From contig NZ_JACHNH010000001.1 in the NCBI RefSeq assembly GCF_014205335.1, positions 8,488,501 to 8,552,500 on the forward strand: DNA of 64,000 bases. The letters run 5' to 3'. Below, piece by piece: positions 8,679-15,985 of this stretch. The stretch comes from Amorphoplanes digitatis. GTDB taxonomy: Bacteria; Actinomycetota; Actinomycetes; Mycobacteriales; Micromonosporaceae. The position numbers and the translations under genes were made by a program. The notes beneath the pieces were generated by a model. The model was not told the origin of the DNA and searched no databases. It saw only the letters and a program-made list of their open reading frames with translations. Numbering within the stretch: the first letter of the stretch is position 1; each line of letters opens with the position of its first letter.

Positions 8679-10004
8679 TTAGCGGTCACACCCACCCATC
8701 ACGGGGTCCAGGGACGCGCCGCCGGCGATGACGTCGGCCAGCAGCGCACCTTCCGCCATCGCGGGGATGGCCTGGAGGTTCACGAAGCTCGGGTCGCGCA
8801 TGTGCACGCGGTAGGGGTGCGTGCCACCGTCGGAGACGGCGTGCACGCCGAGCTCGCCACGCGGGTGCTCGATGCCGACGTAGACCTGGCCCGCCGGCAC
8901 CCGGAAGCCCTCGGTCACGAGCTTGAAGTGGTGGATCAGCGACTCCATCGACTGACCCATGATGTTGGCGACGTGCTCGAGCGAGTTGCCCAGGCCGTCC
9001 ACGCCGAGGGCGAGCTGGGCCGGCCACGCGATCTTCTTGTCCGCGATCATGATCGGGCCGGGCTTGAGCCGGTCGATCGCCTGCTCGACGATCTTCAGCG
9101 ACTCGCGGATCTCCGCCATCCGGACCAGGTAGCGGCCCCAAACGTCGCCGGTCTGCGCGGTCGGCACGTCGAACTTGTACGTCTCGTAGCCGCAGTACGG
9201 CATCGTCTTGCGCAGGTCCCAGGCCAGGCCGGCCGAGCGCAGCACCGGGCCGGTGACGCCGAGCGCCAGGCAGCCCGTCACGTCGAGCACGGCGACGCCC
9301 TTGGTGCGCTCGTGCCAGATGACCTGGCCGGAGAGCAGCGCCTCGTACTCCTTGAGCTTCTTCGGCAGGTACTTGATGAAGTCGCGGATCTTTTTGATCG
9401 CCGAGTCGGGGATGTCCTGCGCGACGCCGCCCGGTCGGATGTACGCCGCGTTCATCCGCAGGCCCGAGGTCTCCTCGAAGATGTCGAGGATGTACTCACG
9501 CTCGCGGAAGCCGTACAGCATCATCGAGATCGCGCCGAGCTCCATGCCCGTGGTGGCGATCCAGACCAGGTGGGACGAGATCCGGTTGAGCTCCATCATG
9601 AGCACGCGGATCGTGTTGGCCCGCTCGGTGATGTCGTCGGTGATGCCGAGCAGCTTCTCGACCGCCAGGCAGTACGCGGCCTCGTTGAACATCGGCGCGA
9701 GATAGTCGGCGCGGGTCACGAACGTCGTGCCCTGCACCCAGTTGCGGTACTCCGTGCTCTTCTCGATGCCGGTGTGCAGGTAACCGACGACCGGGCGCAC
9801 CTCGGTCACCGTCTCGCCTTCGAGCTCCAGGACGAGACGCAGCACGCCGTGCGTCGACGGGTGCTGGGGACCCATGTTGACGACGATCTTCTCGTTGCTG
9901 AGCGGATCGACGCCGGCGGTGACGGTGTCCCAGTCACCACCGGTGACGTTGAAGACGCGCCCCTCGGTGGTCTCCCGCTCGGTCGCGTATCCCGATGTCG
10001 TCAT
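8679..10004 (-). CDS. nuoD: NADH-quinone oxidoreductase subunit D
   Basis: NuoD (49 kDa subunit) forms the quinone-reduction pocket with NuoB. The 441-residue protein includes MGPQHPSTHGVLRLVLELEG, with the quinone-head-group His in HPSTHG, then PVVGYLHTGIEKSTEYRNW, and the C-terminal PAMAEGALLADVIAG...DPVMGGCDR. The ATG at 10004 overlaps the nuoC TGA as ATGA. An N-terminal extension of about 30 residues before the core (MTTSGYATERETTEGRVF) is typical of actinobacteria. Confidence 0.97.
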   Translation of the reverse strand: MTTSGYATERETTEGRVFNVTGGDWDTVTAGVDPLSNEKIVVNMGPQHPSTHGVLRLVLELEGETVTEVRPVVGYLHTGIEKSTEYRNWVQGTTFVTRADYLAPMFNEAAYCLAVEKLLGITDDITERANTIRVLMMELNRISSHLVWIATTGMELGAISMMLYGFREREYILDIFEETSGLRMNAAYIRPGGVAQDIPDSAIKKIRDFIKYLPKKLKEYEALLSGQVIWHERTKGVAVLDVTGCLALGVTGPVLRSAGLAWDLRKTMPYCGYETYKFDVPTAQTGDVWGRYLVRMAEIRESLKIVEQAIDRLKPGPIMIADKKIAWPAQLALGVDGLGNSLEHVANIMGQSMESLIHHFKLVTEGFRVPAGQVYVGIEHPRGELGVHAVSDGGTHPYRVHMRDPSFVNLQAIPAMAEGALLADVIAGGASLDPVMGGCDR

Positions 10005-10693
10005 TGGTAGACCCTCCGCTGGTCCGGCGGCGGAATTTCGGCGCCCTTGTACTCGACGGGCACGCCGCCGAGGGGGTAGTCCTTGCGCTGCGGGTGGCCC
10101 TCCCAGTCATCCGGCATGAGGATCCGGGTGAGGTTGGGGTGGCCGGTGAAGATGACCCCGAACATGTCGTAGGCCTCCCGCTCCTGCCAGTCGGCGGTCG
10201 GGTAGACGCCGGTCACGCTCGGCAGGCTGCCGCCGGCCGGGATGGCGGTCTCGAGACGGACCCGGCGGCGGTAGGTCATCGACAGCAGCTCGTAGCAGAC
10301 GTGCAGGCGGCGCGCGTCGGAGGCGAGATAGTCCACGCCCGACACCGACGAGCAGAGCTCGAAGCGCAGCGACTCGTCGTCGCGCATGATCTGGGCGACC
10401 TCGGCGATCCGCTCCGGCGCGATGTGCAGGGTCAGCTCACCCCGGTCGACCACGACCTTCTCGATCGCGTCGGCGAAGGCGGGGTACGCCTCCTCGAGTG
10501 CGTCGTGCACCTCGTCGAAGTAGCCGCCGTACGGCCGCGAGCTGCCCGCGACGGCCGGGTGCGGGCGGGCCAGGCCGCCGAAGCCGGACACGTCGCCGGT
10601 GCCCTCGATGCCGAACATGCCCTTCTGCGGGTTGTCCGGAATCTCCGCCGGCGAACCCAGCTGAGCGCCCTCAGGATTGTGCGAGATGCTCAC
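10001..10693 (-). CDS. nuoC: NADH-quinone oxidoreductase subunit C
   Basis: NuoC (30 kDa subunit) is the peripheral-arm partner of NuoD. The protein has 230 residues. The family signature W-x-E-R-E-x-x-D-M-F-G is present in DWQEREAYDMFGVIF, followed by LTRILMPDDWEGHPQRKDYPLGG. The GTG start at 10693 overlaps the nuoB TGA as GTGA (10690-10693). The frame is open to an ATG at 10783 inside nuoB, but the coupled GTG is the better start because it reproduces the overlap pattern used across the operon. Confidence 0.95.
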   Translation of the reverse strand: MSISHNPEGAQLGSPAEIPDNPQKGMFGIEGTGDVSGFGGLARPHPAVAGSSRPYGGYFDEVHDALEEAYPAFADAIEKVVVDRGELTLHIAPERIAEVAQIMRDDESLRFELCSSVSGVDYLASDARRLHVCYELLSMTYRRRVRLETAIPAGGSLPSVTGVYPTADWQEREAYDMFGVIFTGHPNLTRILMPDDWEGHPQRKDYPLGGVPVEYKGAEIPPPDQRRVYQ

Positions 10694-11361
10694 TTGCCAC
10701 CCTCCCGAAGGTGCGGCTGCAGCTTCATCCAGTTCTCGATGCGGAGCTGCTCCTCGCGGCCCTCCTTGACGGCCTGCGTCCACTCGGCCCGGCGGACCTT
10801 GTCCGCGCGGTACGAGGACGGCATCGCGCCGGGCGCGACGATCGGCAGCTTGCCCTCGGCCCGGCGGGCCTCGAGCATCTTGCGGCCGTTCGGGCCGAGC
10901 GGCGCGGCCATGACCTTCTCGCGCATCTTGAGGATCGCGTCGATCAGCATCTCGGGCCGCGGCGGGCAGCCCGGCAGGTAGATGTCGACCGGCACGATGT
11001 GGTCGACGCCCTGCACGATCGCGTAGTTGTTGAACATGCCGCCCGACGAGGCGCAGACGCCCATCGAGATGACCGAACGCGGCTCGGGCATCTGGTCGTA
11101 GATCTGCCGCACGACCGGCGCCATCTTCTGGCTCACCCGGCCGGCGACGATCATCAGGTCGGCCTGGCGGGGCGAGGCCCGGAAGACCTCCATGCCCCAG
11201 CGGCCGAGGTCATAGTGCGGACCGCCGGAGGCCATCATCTCGATGGCGCAGCAGGCGAGCCCGAAGGTGGCGCCCCAGAACGACGACTTGCGGGCCCAGT
11301 TGGAGAGCTTCTCTACAGACGTCAGCAGAACGCCGGCCGGCAGCTTTTCTTCGATTCCCAT
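10690..11361 (-). CDS. nuoB: NADH-quinone oxidoreductase subunit B
   Basis: NuoB (PSST) carries cluster N2, the last electron carrier before menaquinone. The 223-residue protein shows the unusual tandem Cys of N2 in FGLACCAIEMM, plus GVCASSGGMFNNYA and YLPGCPPRPE, so all four ligands are there. The ATG at 11361 follows a GAGGGGG ribosome-binding site. The C-terminal 50 residues after the core are Arg/Glu-rich, as in other actinobacterial NuoB proteins. Confidence 0.97.
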   Translation of the reverse strand: MGIEEKLPAGVLLTSVEKLSNWARKSSFWGATFGLACCAIEMMASGGPHYDLGRWGMEVFRASPRQADLMIVAGRVSQKMAPVVRQIYDQMPEPRSVISMGVCASSGGMFNNYAIVQGVDHIVPVDIYLPGCPPRPEMLIDAILKMREKVMAAPLGPNGRKMLEARRAEGKLPIVAPGAMPSSYRADKVRRAEWTQAVKEGREEQLRIENWMKLQPHLREGGK

Positions 11362-11373
11362 AGCCGCCCCCTC

Positions 11374-11739
11374 TCAGTCCCAGTTGAGTCCGCCGCGCCG
11401 CCACACGTAGGTGTAGGCGATGAAGACGGTGACGATGAAGAGGACCATCTCGACGAAGCCGAACAGGCCGAGCGCCTCGAAGGACACCGCCCACGGGTAC
11501 AGGAAGATGGTCTCGATGTCGAAGATGATGAAGAGCATCGCGGTCAGGTAGAACTTGACCGGGAAGCGGCCGCCACCGATCGGCTGGGGTGCCGGCTCGA
11601 TGCCGCACTCGTAGGCCTCGAGCTTGGCGCGGTTGTACCGCTTGGGGCCCACGATGGGCGCGATCGACACCGAGAACAATGCAAAGAGCGCACCGAGGAT
11701 CAGCAGACCGACGATCGGTACGTAAGGATTGAGCGTCAT
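11374..11739 (-). CDS. nuoA: NADH-quinone oxidoreductase subunit A
   Basis: NuoA/ND3 is the first gene of the operon. The 121-residue, three-helix membrane protein contains the family loop YECGIEPAPQPIGGGRFPVKFY with its conserved Cys, then FIIFDIETIFLYPWAV with the conserved acidic residues. The ATG at 11739 follows AGGAGACGGC, a good ribosome-binding site. Transcription of the whole operon probably begins in the short region just upstream or in the quinone genes beyond it. Confidence 0.97.
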   Translation of the reverse strand: MTLNPYVPIVGLLILGALFALFSVSIAPIVGPKRYNRAKLEAYECGIEPAPQPIGGGRFPVKFYLTAMLFIIFDIETIFLYPWAVSFEALGLFGFVEMVLFIVTVFIAYTYVWRRGGLNWD

Positions 11740-11817
11740 GCCGTCTCCTGCTCGACTGTTAGCCGCTTCACACTATTAATCCGGTTTTGCAAGGCCCCGA
11801 CCGGGGTGGGCTGGTTT
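11740..11817 (-). promoter_or_regulatory. Leader between the MenJ-like gene and nuoA
   Basis: This 78-base gap separates the MenJ-like stop from nuoA. Read on the minus strand it has a short GC stem (CCCC/GGGG around 11795-11806, four-base loop) followed by an AT-rich stretch (TTGCAAAACC then TTAATAGTG) before the nuoA ribosome-binding site. The stem is too short to be a convincing terminator and no well-spaced -35/-10 pair was found. It is the likeliest place for a nuo-specific promoter, but nuo could equally be co-transcribed with the genes upstream. Confidence 0.35.
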
Positions 11818-13116
11818 TCATACCGCAGGTGCGACCTTCGTCAAACCGTTGATGATTCGGTCCATGGCGTCTCCATCCCGTGGATCCGTCAGGTTGGCCA
11901 GGAGCTTGAGCACGAAGCGCATCAGCGTCGGGTGCGGCATGCCGTGCCGGGTGGCGATCCGCATGATCTGCGGATTGCCGATGAGCTTCACGAACACGCC
12001 ACCGAGCCGGTAGTACCCACCGAATCGATTCTTCAACTCCGCCGGGTACGCGCTCAGCGCGCGCTCGCGGTCGGCCCCGGCGGGCCGGGCGAGCGCCTGT
12101 ACGGCCACCTCAGCGGCCAGTTCGCCCGACTCCATCGCGTACGCGATGCCCTCGCCGTTCATCGGGTTGACCATGCCGCCGGAGTCGCCGACGAGCATCA
12201 TGCCCCGTGTGTAGTGCGGAACCCGGTTGAAGCCCATCGGCAGCGCGGCGCCGAGGATCGGGCCGTCCGCATTGTCCTCGCCGCGCATGCCCCAGTCGGC
12301 CGGCGTCGTGTTGAGCCAGTCGGTGAGCATCGCGCGGTAATTGGTCTTACCGAAGGCGCTCGACGAGTTGAGGATGCCGAGGCCGACGTTCACCCGGCCG
12401 TCGCCGAGGCCGAAGATCCAGCCGTACCCGGGCAGCAGCCGGTCGCGGTCCTGCGCGCTGCGCAGCTCCAGCCAGGACTCCAGGTAGTCGTCGTCGGTGC
12501 GCGACGGCGAGTGATAGTAGCGCCGGACGGCGACGCCGATCGGCCGGTCGTCGCGCTTGGCGAGCCCCATGGCGAGCGGCAGCTTGCCGGACACGCCGTC
12601 CGCCGCGACGATCAGCGGCGCGCGATACTGGGTGGGTTCCTTACCGGGGCCGACCTTGGCCTCCACCCCGATCGCGTAGCCGTCCGCGTCGAGCACGGGA
12701 CCGGTCACGTTGACCCCGGTCCGCAGCAGCGCGCCGGCTTCCACCGCGCGCTTGGCAAGCAGGTCGTCGAAGTCGAGGCGGGTGCGCACCAGACCGTAGT
12801 CGGGGAAGCTGGCCAGCTCGGGCCAGTCCAGTTCGAGACGCACGCCGCCGCCGATGACCCGCAGCCCACGATTGTGGAGCCAGCCGGCCTTCTCGGAGGT
12901 GTCCACACCCATCCGGATGAGCTGCCGGGTCGCACGTGGAGTGAGGCCGTCACCGCAGACCTTCTCGCGCGGGAACTCGGTCTTCTCCAGCAGCAGAACC
13001 CGCAGGCCGTGCCGCGCCATGTGGTACGCCGCGGCTGAGCCGCCCGGCCCTGCCCCGACCACGATCACGTCGGCCTCGTCGGCGACGTTTCCTCCTGTGT
13101 AAGCGAGGTCGTTCAC
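11818..13116 (-). CDS. Geranylgeranyl reductase-family flavoprotein (MenJ-like menaquinone reductase)
   Basis: This is a 432-residue FAD-dependent reductase. It has an N-terminal Rossmann motif VIVVGAGPGGSAAAY (residues 17-31), the family segment EKVCGDGLTPRA (about 52-63), and the second FAD motif GDSGGMVNPMNGEGIAYAMESG (about 305-326). Family members saturate isoprenoid chains. In mycobacteria the related MenJ reduces one isoprene of menaquinone, and the position here, between nuo and menG/mqnC, supports a menaquinone-tail substrate over a lipid one (inference). The GTG start at 13116 follows GGAGGTGA. A possible iron-box sequence lies 84 bases upstream. A geranylgeranyl-phospholipid or archaeol-type reductase is the alternative. 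Confidence 0.8.
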   Translation of the reverse strand: MNDLAYTGGNVADEADVIVVGAGPGGSAAAYHMARHGLRVLLLEKTEFPREKVCGDGLTPRATRQLIRMGVDTSEKAGWLHNRGLRVIGGGVRLELDWPELASFPDYGLVRTRLDFDDLLAKRAVEAGALLRTGVNVTGPVLDADGYAIGVEAKVGPGKEPTQYRAPLIVAADGVSGKLPLAMGLAKRDDRPIGVAVRRYYHSPSRTDDDYLESWLELRSAQDRDRLLPGYGWIFGLGDGRVNVGLGILNSSSAFGKTNYRAMLTDWLNTTPADWGMRGEDNADGPILGAALPMGFNRVPHYTRGMMLVGDSGGMVNPMNGEGIAYAMESGELAAEVAVQALARPAGADRERALSAYPAELKNRFGGYYRLGGVFVKLIGNPQIMRIATRHGMPHPTLMRFVLKLLANLTDPRDGDAMDRIINGLTKVAPAV

Positions 13117-13199
13117 GGCTCACCTCCGTCAAGCGCAGGCTCGTGAAACAGTTCACAAGCTAGCCCAGTCCGGAGTCTAAGACGGCCATTGAAGCGAAT

Positions 13200-13218
13200 A
13201 GGGGTTAGGCAACCCTAA
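13200..13218. promoter_or_regulatory. Possible IdeR/DtxR-type iron box
   Basis: The 19-base sequence AGGGGTTAGGCAACCCTAA matches the IdeR consensus TTAGGTTAGSCTAACCTWA at 14 of 19 positions by eye. It contains a perfect inverted repeat GTTAGG-CAAC-CCTAAC (13204-13219). It lies 84 bases before the MenJ-like GTG start, inside the end of the small upstream gene. If bound by an iron regulator it could adjust quinone or complex I expression to iron supply; no experimental support is visible. Confidence 0.4.
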
Positions 13219-13523
13219 CTGTTTCCGGGCGGTGAAACACCCGCTCCGTGGCCGTTCCTGCTCTTCCGGATCACCCGCTCCGCGGCCTCGCGGGCGGCTC
13301 CGTCCAAGTGCTCCGAAAATGTACCGCCCAACGCGACGTCAAGCCGGACGATCAGCTCATCCACCAGCCGTTGTGCCTGTTCCGGATCCACGAAGGCCAC
13401 CGTCCGGATACGATGCGCCAGCTCCTGCGCACGGCGTTCGCCCTGGTCCCGGTCGTCGATCGGAACGTCGATATCGGAGTCGTCGATGTCAGAGTCGTCG
13501 ACAAGACAGTCGATTGTCGTCAT
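13215..13523 (-). CDS. Small acidic/helical protein of unknown function
   Basis: The 102-residue protein is not recognised. The first 25 residues are strikingly acidic, with a DSDIDDSDIDVPIDD run. The rest is predicted helical and amphipathic (QAQRLVDELIVRLDVALGG, then HLDGAAREAAERVI), and a short Gly/Pro tail follows. There is no signal peptide or membrane segment. It sits between menG and the MenJ-like gene on the same strand. The ATG at 13523 has only a weak ribosome-binding site, and its stop codon lies within the candidate iron box. Codon use is ordinary for the window, and no other frame offers a better gene here. Confidence 0.6.
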   Translation of the reverse strand: MTTIDCLVDDSDIDDSDIDVPIDDRDQGERRAQELAHRIRTVAFVDPEQAQRLVDELIVRLDVALGGTFSEHLDGAAREAAERVIRKSRNGHGAGVSPPGNS

Positions 13524-13574
13524 ACGTCCGAGCTAAACAGTCTGCACCGGAGAGAATCGGGCAAACTCCTTTTT

Positions 13575-14270
13575 TCAGCTCTTCGTGGCCCGGTGCAGGG
13601 CGACGATGCCGCCGGTCAGGTTGCGCCAGCCGACCCGCGACCACGGGCCCGCCGCGGCGATGCGGTCGGCCAGCCCCCGCTGGTCCGGCCAGGCGCGGAT
13701 CGACTCGGCGAGATAGACGTACGCCTCGGGGTTGCTCGAGACGCCGCGCGCCACCGCCGGCAGGCTGCGCATCAGATAGGACAGGTAGACCTTCCGGAAC
13801 GCCGCGGCGGTCGGGTGGCTGAACTCGCACACCACCAGGCGCCCGCCCGGCCGGGTCACCCGGGCGAGCTCGCGCAGCGCCGCGGGGGTGTCGACGACGT
13901 TGCGCAGGGCGAAGGAGATCGTCACCGCGTCGAACGTCTCGTCGGGGAACGGCAGCCTGAGCGCGTCGCCGGCGACCAGCGGCACGTCCCGGCCGCTGCG
14001 CCGGCCCGCCCGGAGCATCCCGGTCGACAGGTCCGCGCCGACCGCGAAGGCGCCCGAGCGGCGCAGCTCCTCGGTCGACACCCCGGTGCCCGCGCCGACG
14101 TCGAGGACCCGCTCGCCCGGCCGCAGCGCCAGCGCCGCCCGGGTGGCCCGGCGCCAGCCGCGGTCCTGCCCGAAGGAGAGCACCGTGTTGGTCAGGTCGT
14201 ACCGCTCGGCCACGCCGTCGAACATCTCGGCGACCTCGTGCGGTTGCTTGTCCAGGTCTGCGCGCGTCAC
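13575..14270 (-). CDS. menG: Demethylmenaquinone methyltransferase
   Basis: MenG/UbiE performs the final SAM-dependent C-methylation of demethylmenaquinone to menaquinone. The 231-residue protein has family motifs FDGVAERYDLTNTVLSFGQD (about residues 17-36), the SAM-binding DVGAGTG (about 57-63), and the late motif ALRNVVDTPAALRELARV. The GTG start at 14270 has a weak Shine-Dalgarno (GTAGGCAG). Together with mqnC upstream and nuo downstream it forms a menaquinone cluster. A poly-T stretch in the + strand after the stop (13570-13575) gives the transcript an A run, not a U run, so no terminator is called. Confidence 0.94.
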   Translation of the reverse strand: MTRADLDKQPHEVAEMFDGVAERYDLTNTVLSFGQDRGWRRATRAALALRPGERVLDVGAGTGVSTEELRRSGAFAVGADLSTGMLRAGRRSGRDVPLVAGDALRLPFPDETFDAVTISFALRNVVDTPAALRELARVTRPGGRLVVCEFSHPTAAAFRKVYLSYLMRSLPAVARGVSSNPEAYVYLAESIRAWPDQRGLADRIAAAGPWSRVGWRNLTGGIVALHRATKS

Positions 14271-14344
14271 GGCTGCCTACTCTGCCCCATCCGGGCGCCC
14301 GGCCCGCCACCCGGTACCGGATTGCGGCCGGTCACACACGCAGA

Positions 14345-14374
14345 GCGGGCGGGATGGTCACCCATCCCGCCCGC
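14345..14374 (-). terminator. Perfect hairpin upstream of menG
   Basis: Arms GCGGGCGGGATGG and CCATCCCGCCCGC (13 bp, perfect) enclose a TCAC loop. There is no U tract. It lies 259 bases past the mqnC stop and 75 bases before menG. It could terminate mqnC transcripts or act as a leader structure for menG if transcription starts at the AT block just upstream. Confidence 0.55.
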
Positions 14375-14458
14375 GCCTTGGTGCGTTATATATACGACCG
14401 CCATCGGTCGGGTCCGACCCCGCCGCCGACGGTCATGAGTCGTGGCGACGCTTCAGAG

Positions 14459-14491
14459 TTGCGGTGTTACGCAGGCAACGTAACAGCGCAA
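14459..14491. promoter_or_regulatory. 33-base dyad, operator-like
   Basis: Perfect core TGTTACG-N7-CGTAACA (14465-14485) is extended by TTGCG and CGCAA on either side with one mismatch, giving 13-bp arms around a seven-base spacer. The AT-containing palindromic core and odd spacer look more like a dimeric regulator site than a terminator. The regulator is unknown. Confidence 0.45.
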
Positions 14492-14632
14492 ACACGCCTG
14501 GCCAGGGACACGCGCAGCTCGTTACCGAGGAGCAATCCTCACCTGCACGCTCCGCTGAGCCTCACCTGACCGATCGGCCGATCCGGACGGTCGTACGGCC
14601 CATCGACACCCCTCAGTTCCGGGAGGTACGGG

Positions 14633-15874
14633 CTAGGAGGCGTCCACGAGCGGAAGCTGGGTGCGCGTGGCGCCGCCGCCGGGCAGCGCGATCGACGAGA
14701 AGTGCGAGACCACGCGCTCATCCGTCGGGTCGTCGGCCTCGGTCGCGTGCACCGCGAGGTGCCGGTAGAGGGTGTCGCGCTGCGCCGGGATGCGGCCCGC
14801 CGTGCGGATCATCCAGATCAGCTCGTGCAGGTTCGACCGGTGCCGCGCGCCCGCGGAGGAGATCACGTTCTCCTCGAGCATGATCGAGCCGAGGTCGTCG
14901 ACACCAAGGTGCAGGGCGAGCTGGCCGACGTCCTTGCCGGTGGTCAGCCACGACGCCTGAAGGTGCGCGACGTTGTCGAAGAACAGCCGGGAGACCGCGA
15001 TGAAGCGCAGGTATTCCAGGGTCGTCGCCTGGGTGCGGCCCTTGAGGTGGTTGTTCTCCGGCTGGTAGGTCCACGGGATGAACGCCCGGAAGCCGCCGAC
15101 GCTGCCCTCGGCCTCGACGGCCGAGTCGACGTAGCCGTTCGCCACGGCCAGATCCTGCACCTCGCGGATCATCCGGATGTGCTCGATGCGCTCGGCGTTG
15201 GTCTCGCCGGTGCCCATCATCATGGTGGCGGTGGAGCTCAGGCCGTTGCGGTGCGCGACGGCCATGACCTCGAGCCAGCGCGCGCCCGACTCCTTGAGCG
15301 GGGCGATCGCCTTGCGCGGCCGGTCCGGCAGCATCTCGGCGCCCGCGCCGGCGATGGAGTCGAGGCCGGCCGCCTTGATCCGGAGGACCGCCTCCTCGAT
15401 CGAGACGCCGGAGACCTTCGCCATGTGCAGGATCTCGCTCGGGCCGATCGAGTGGATCATCAGCTGCGGGTAGGCCTGCTTGACCGAGGAGAAGAGGTTC
15501 TCGTAGTACTCCACGCCGTAGTCGGGGTGGTGACCGCCCTGGAGCATCACCTGCGTCGCGCCGAGATCGACCGCCTCGGCGCAGCGGTGCAGGATCTCCT
15601 CCATCGGGTGCGACCAGCCCTCGGCGTGCTTCGGCGCCCGGTAGAAGGCGCAGAACTTGCAGGCCGTGACGCACACGTTCGTGTAGTTGATGTTGCGGTC
15701 GATCAGGTAGGTGACGATCCCGTCCGGGTGACGCCGGCGCCGGACCGCGTCCGCCGCCTCGCCGAGGGCGTGGAAGGGCGCGTCGGTGTAGAGCAGCAGC
15801 GCCTCCTCGGGCGTGATCCGCCCGCCGTCGGCACCGCGCTGCAGGATGCTGTCGATCTCCTGATTCGCCGTCAC
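14633..15874 (-). CDS. mqnC: Cyclic dehypoxanthinyl futalosine synthase (radical SAM)
   Basis: MqnC cyclises dehypoxanthine futalosine in the futalosine route to menaquinone. The protein is about 413 residues. The radical-SAM cluster motif CVTACKFCAFYR (C-x3-C-x2-C, about residues 68-79) is followed by AVDLGATQVMLQGGHHPDYG and SIAGAGAEMLPDRPR, which are diagnostic of MqnC/MqnE-type enzymes; the sequence is distinct from the MqnE copy at 56446-57615. The start GTG at 15874 (VTANQEID) was chosen over an upstream GTG at 15895, because the extra residues are Arg-rich and fall outside the family start; this choice is moderate. It faces the SNF2 gene divergently across 111 bases. Confidence 0.93.
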   Translation of the reverse strand: MTANQEIDSILQRGADGGRITPEEALLLYTDAPFHALGEAADAVRRRRHPDGIVTYLIDRNINYTNVCVTACKFCAFYRAPKHAEGWSHPMEEILHRCAEAVDLGATQVMLQGGHHPDYGVEYYENLFSSVKQAYPQLMIHSIGPSEILHMAKVSGVSIEEAVLRIKAAGLDSIAGAGAEMLPDRPRKAIAPLKESGARWLEVMAVAHRNGLSSTATMMMGTGETNAERIEHIRMIREVQDLAVANGYVDSAVEAEGSVGGFRAFIPWTYQPENNHLKGRTQATTLEYLRFIAVSRLFFDNVAHLQASWLTTGKDVGQLALHLGVDDLGSIMLEENVISSAGARHRSNLHELIWMIRTAGRIPAQRDTLYRHLAVHATEADDPTDERVVSHFSSIALPGGGATRTQLPLVDAS

Positions 15875-15985
15875 GCCCCGAAGCCTACGTGCCACCTGGT
15901 CCGGGCGTCAGCGGCGCGGGTCACTGGTCCCGCCCCAGGCGCCACATCGTTAACCTCGACAGGTCGATCGGAAATCGGAGTGCCA

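Larger units (their letters stand above)
14271..14632. promoter_or_regulatory. 362-base gap between mqnC and menG with two strong dyads
   Basis: This is the longest gene-free stretch of the window. It holds a perfect 13-bp-arm hairpin (14345-14374), an AT-rich TTATATATAC block at 14386-14395 that reads as a -10-like GTATATATAA on the minus strand, and a long imperfect dyad (14459-14491). A 71-codon plus-strand frame (14354-14569) runs through the dyads and has no gene-like features. The likely content is the mqnC terminator plus the menG promoter and leader. Confidence 0.6.

Noticed and set aside
10498..13038. 846-codon plus-strand open frame opposite nuoC-nuoA and the MenJ-like gene
   Set aside because: GC-rich shadow with Arg/Gly-rich composition lying exactly over well-supported genes on the other strand.
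14354..14569. 71-codon plus-strand frame in the mqnC-menG gap
   Set aside because: Runs through hairpin arms and the dyad and has no conserved sequence features or coding bias.
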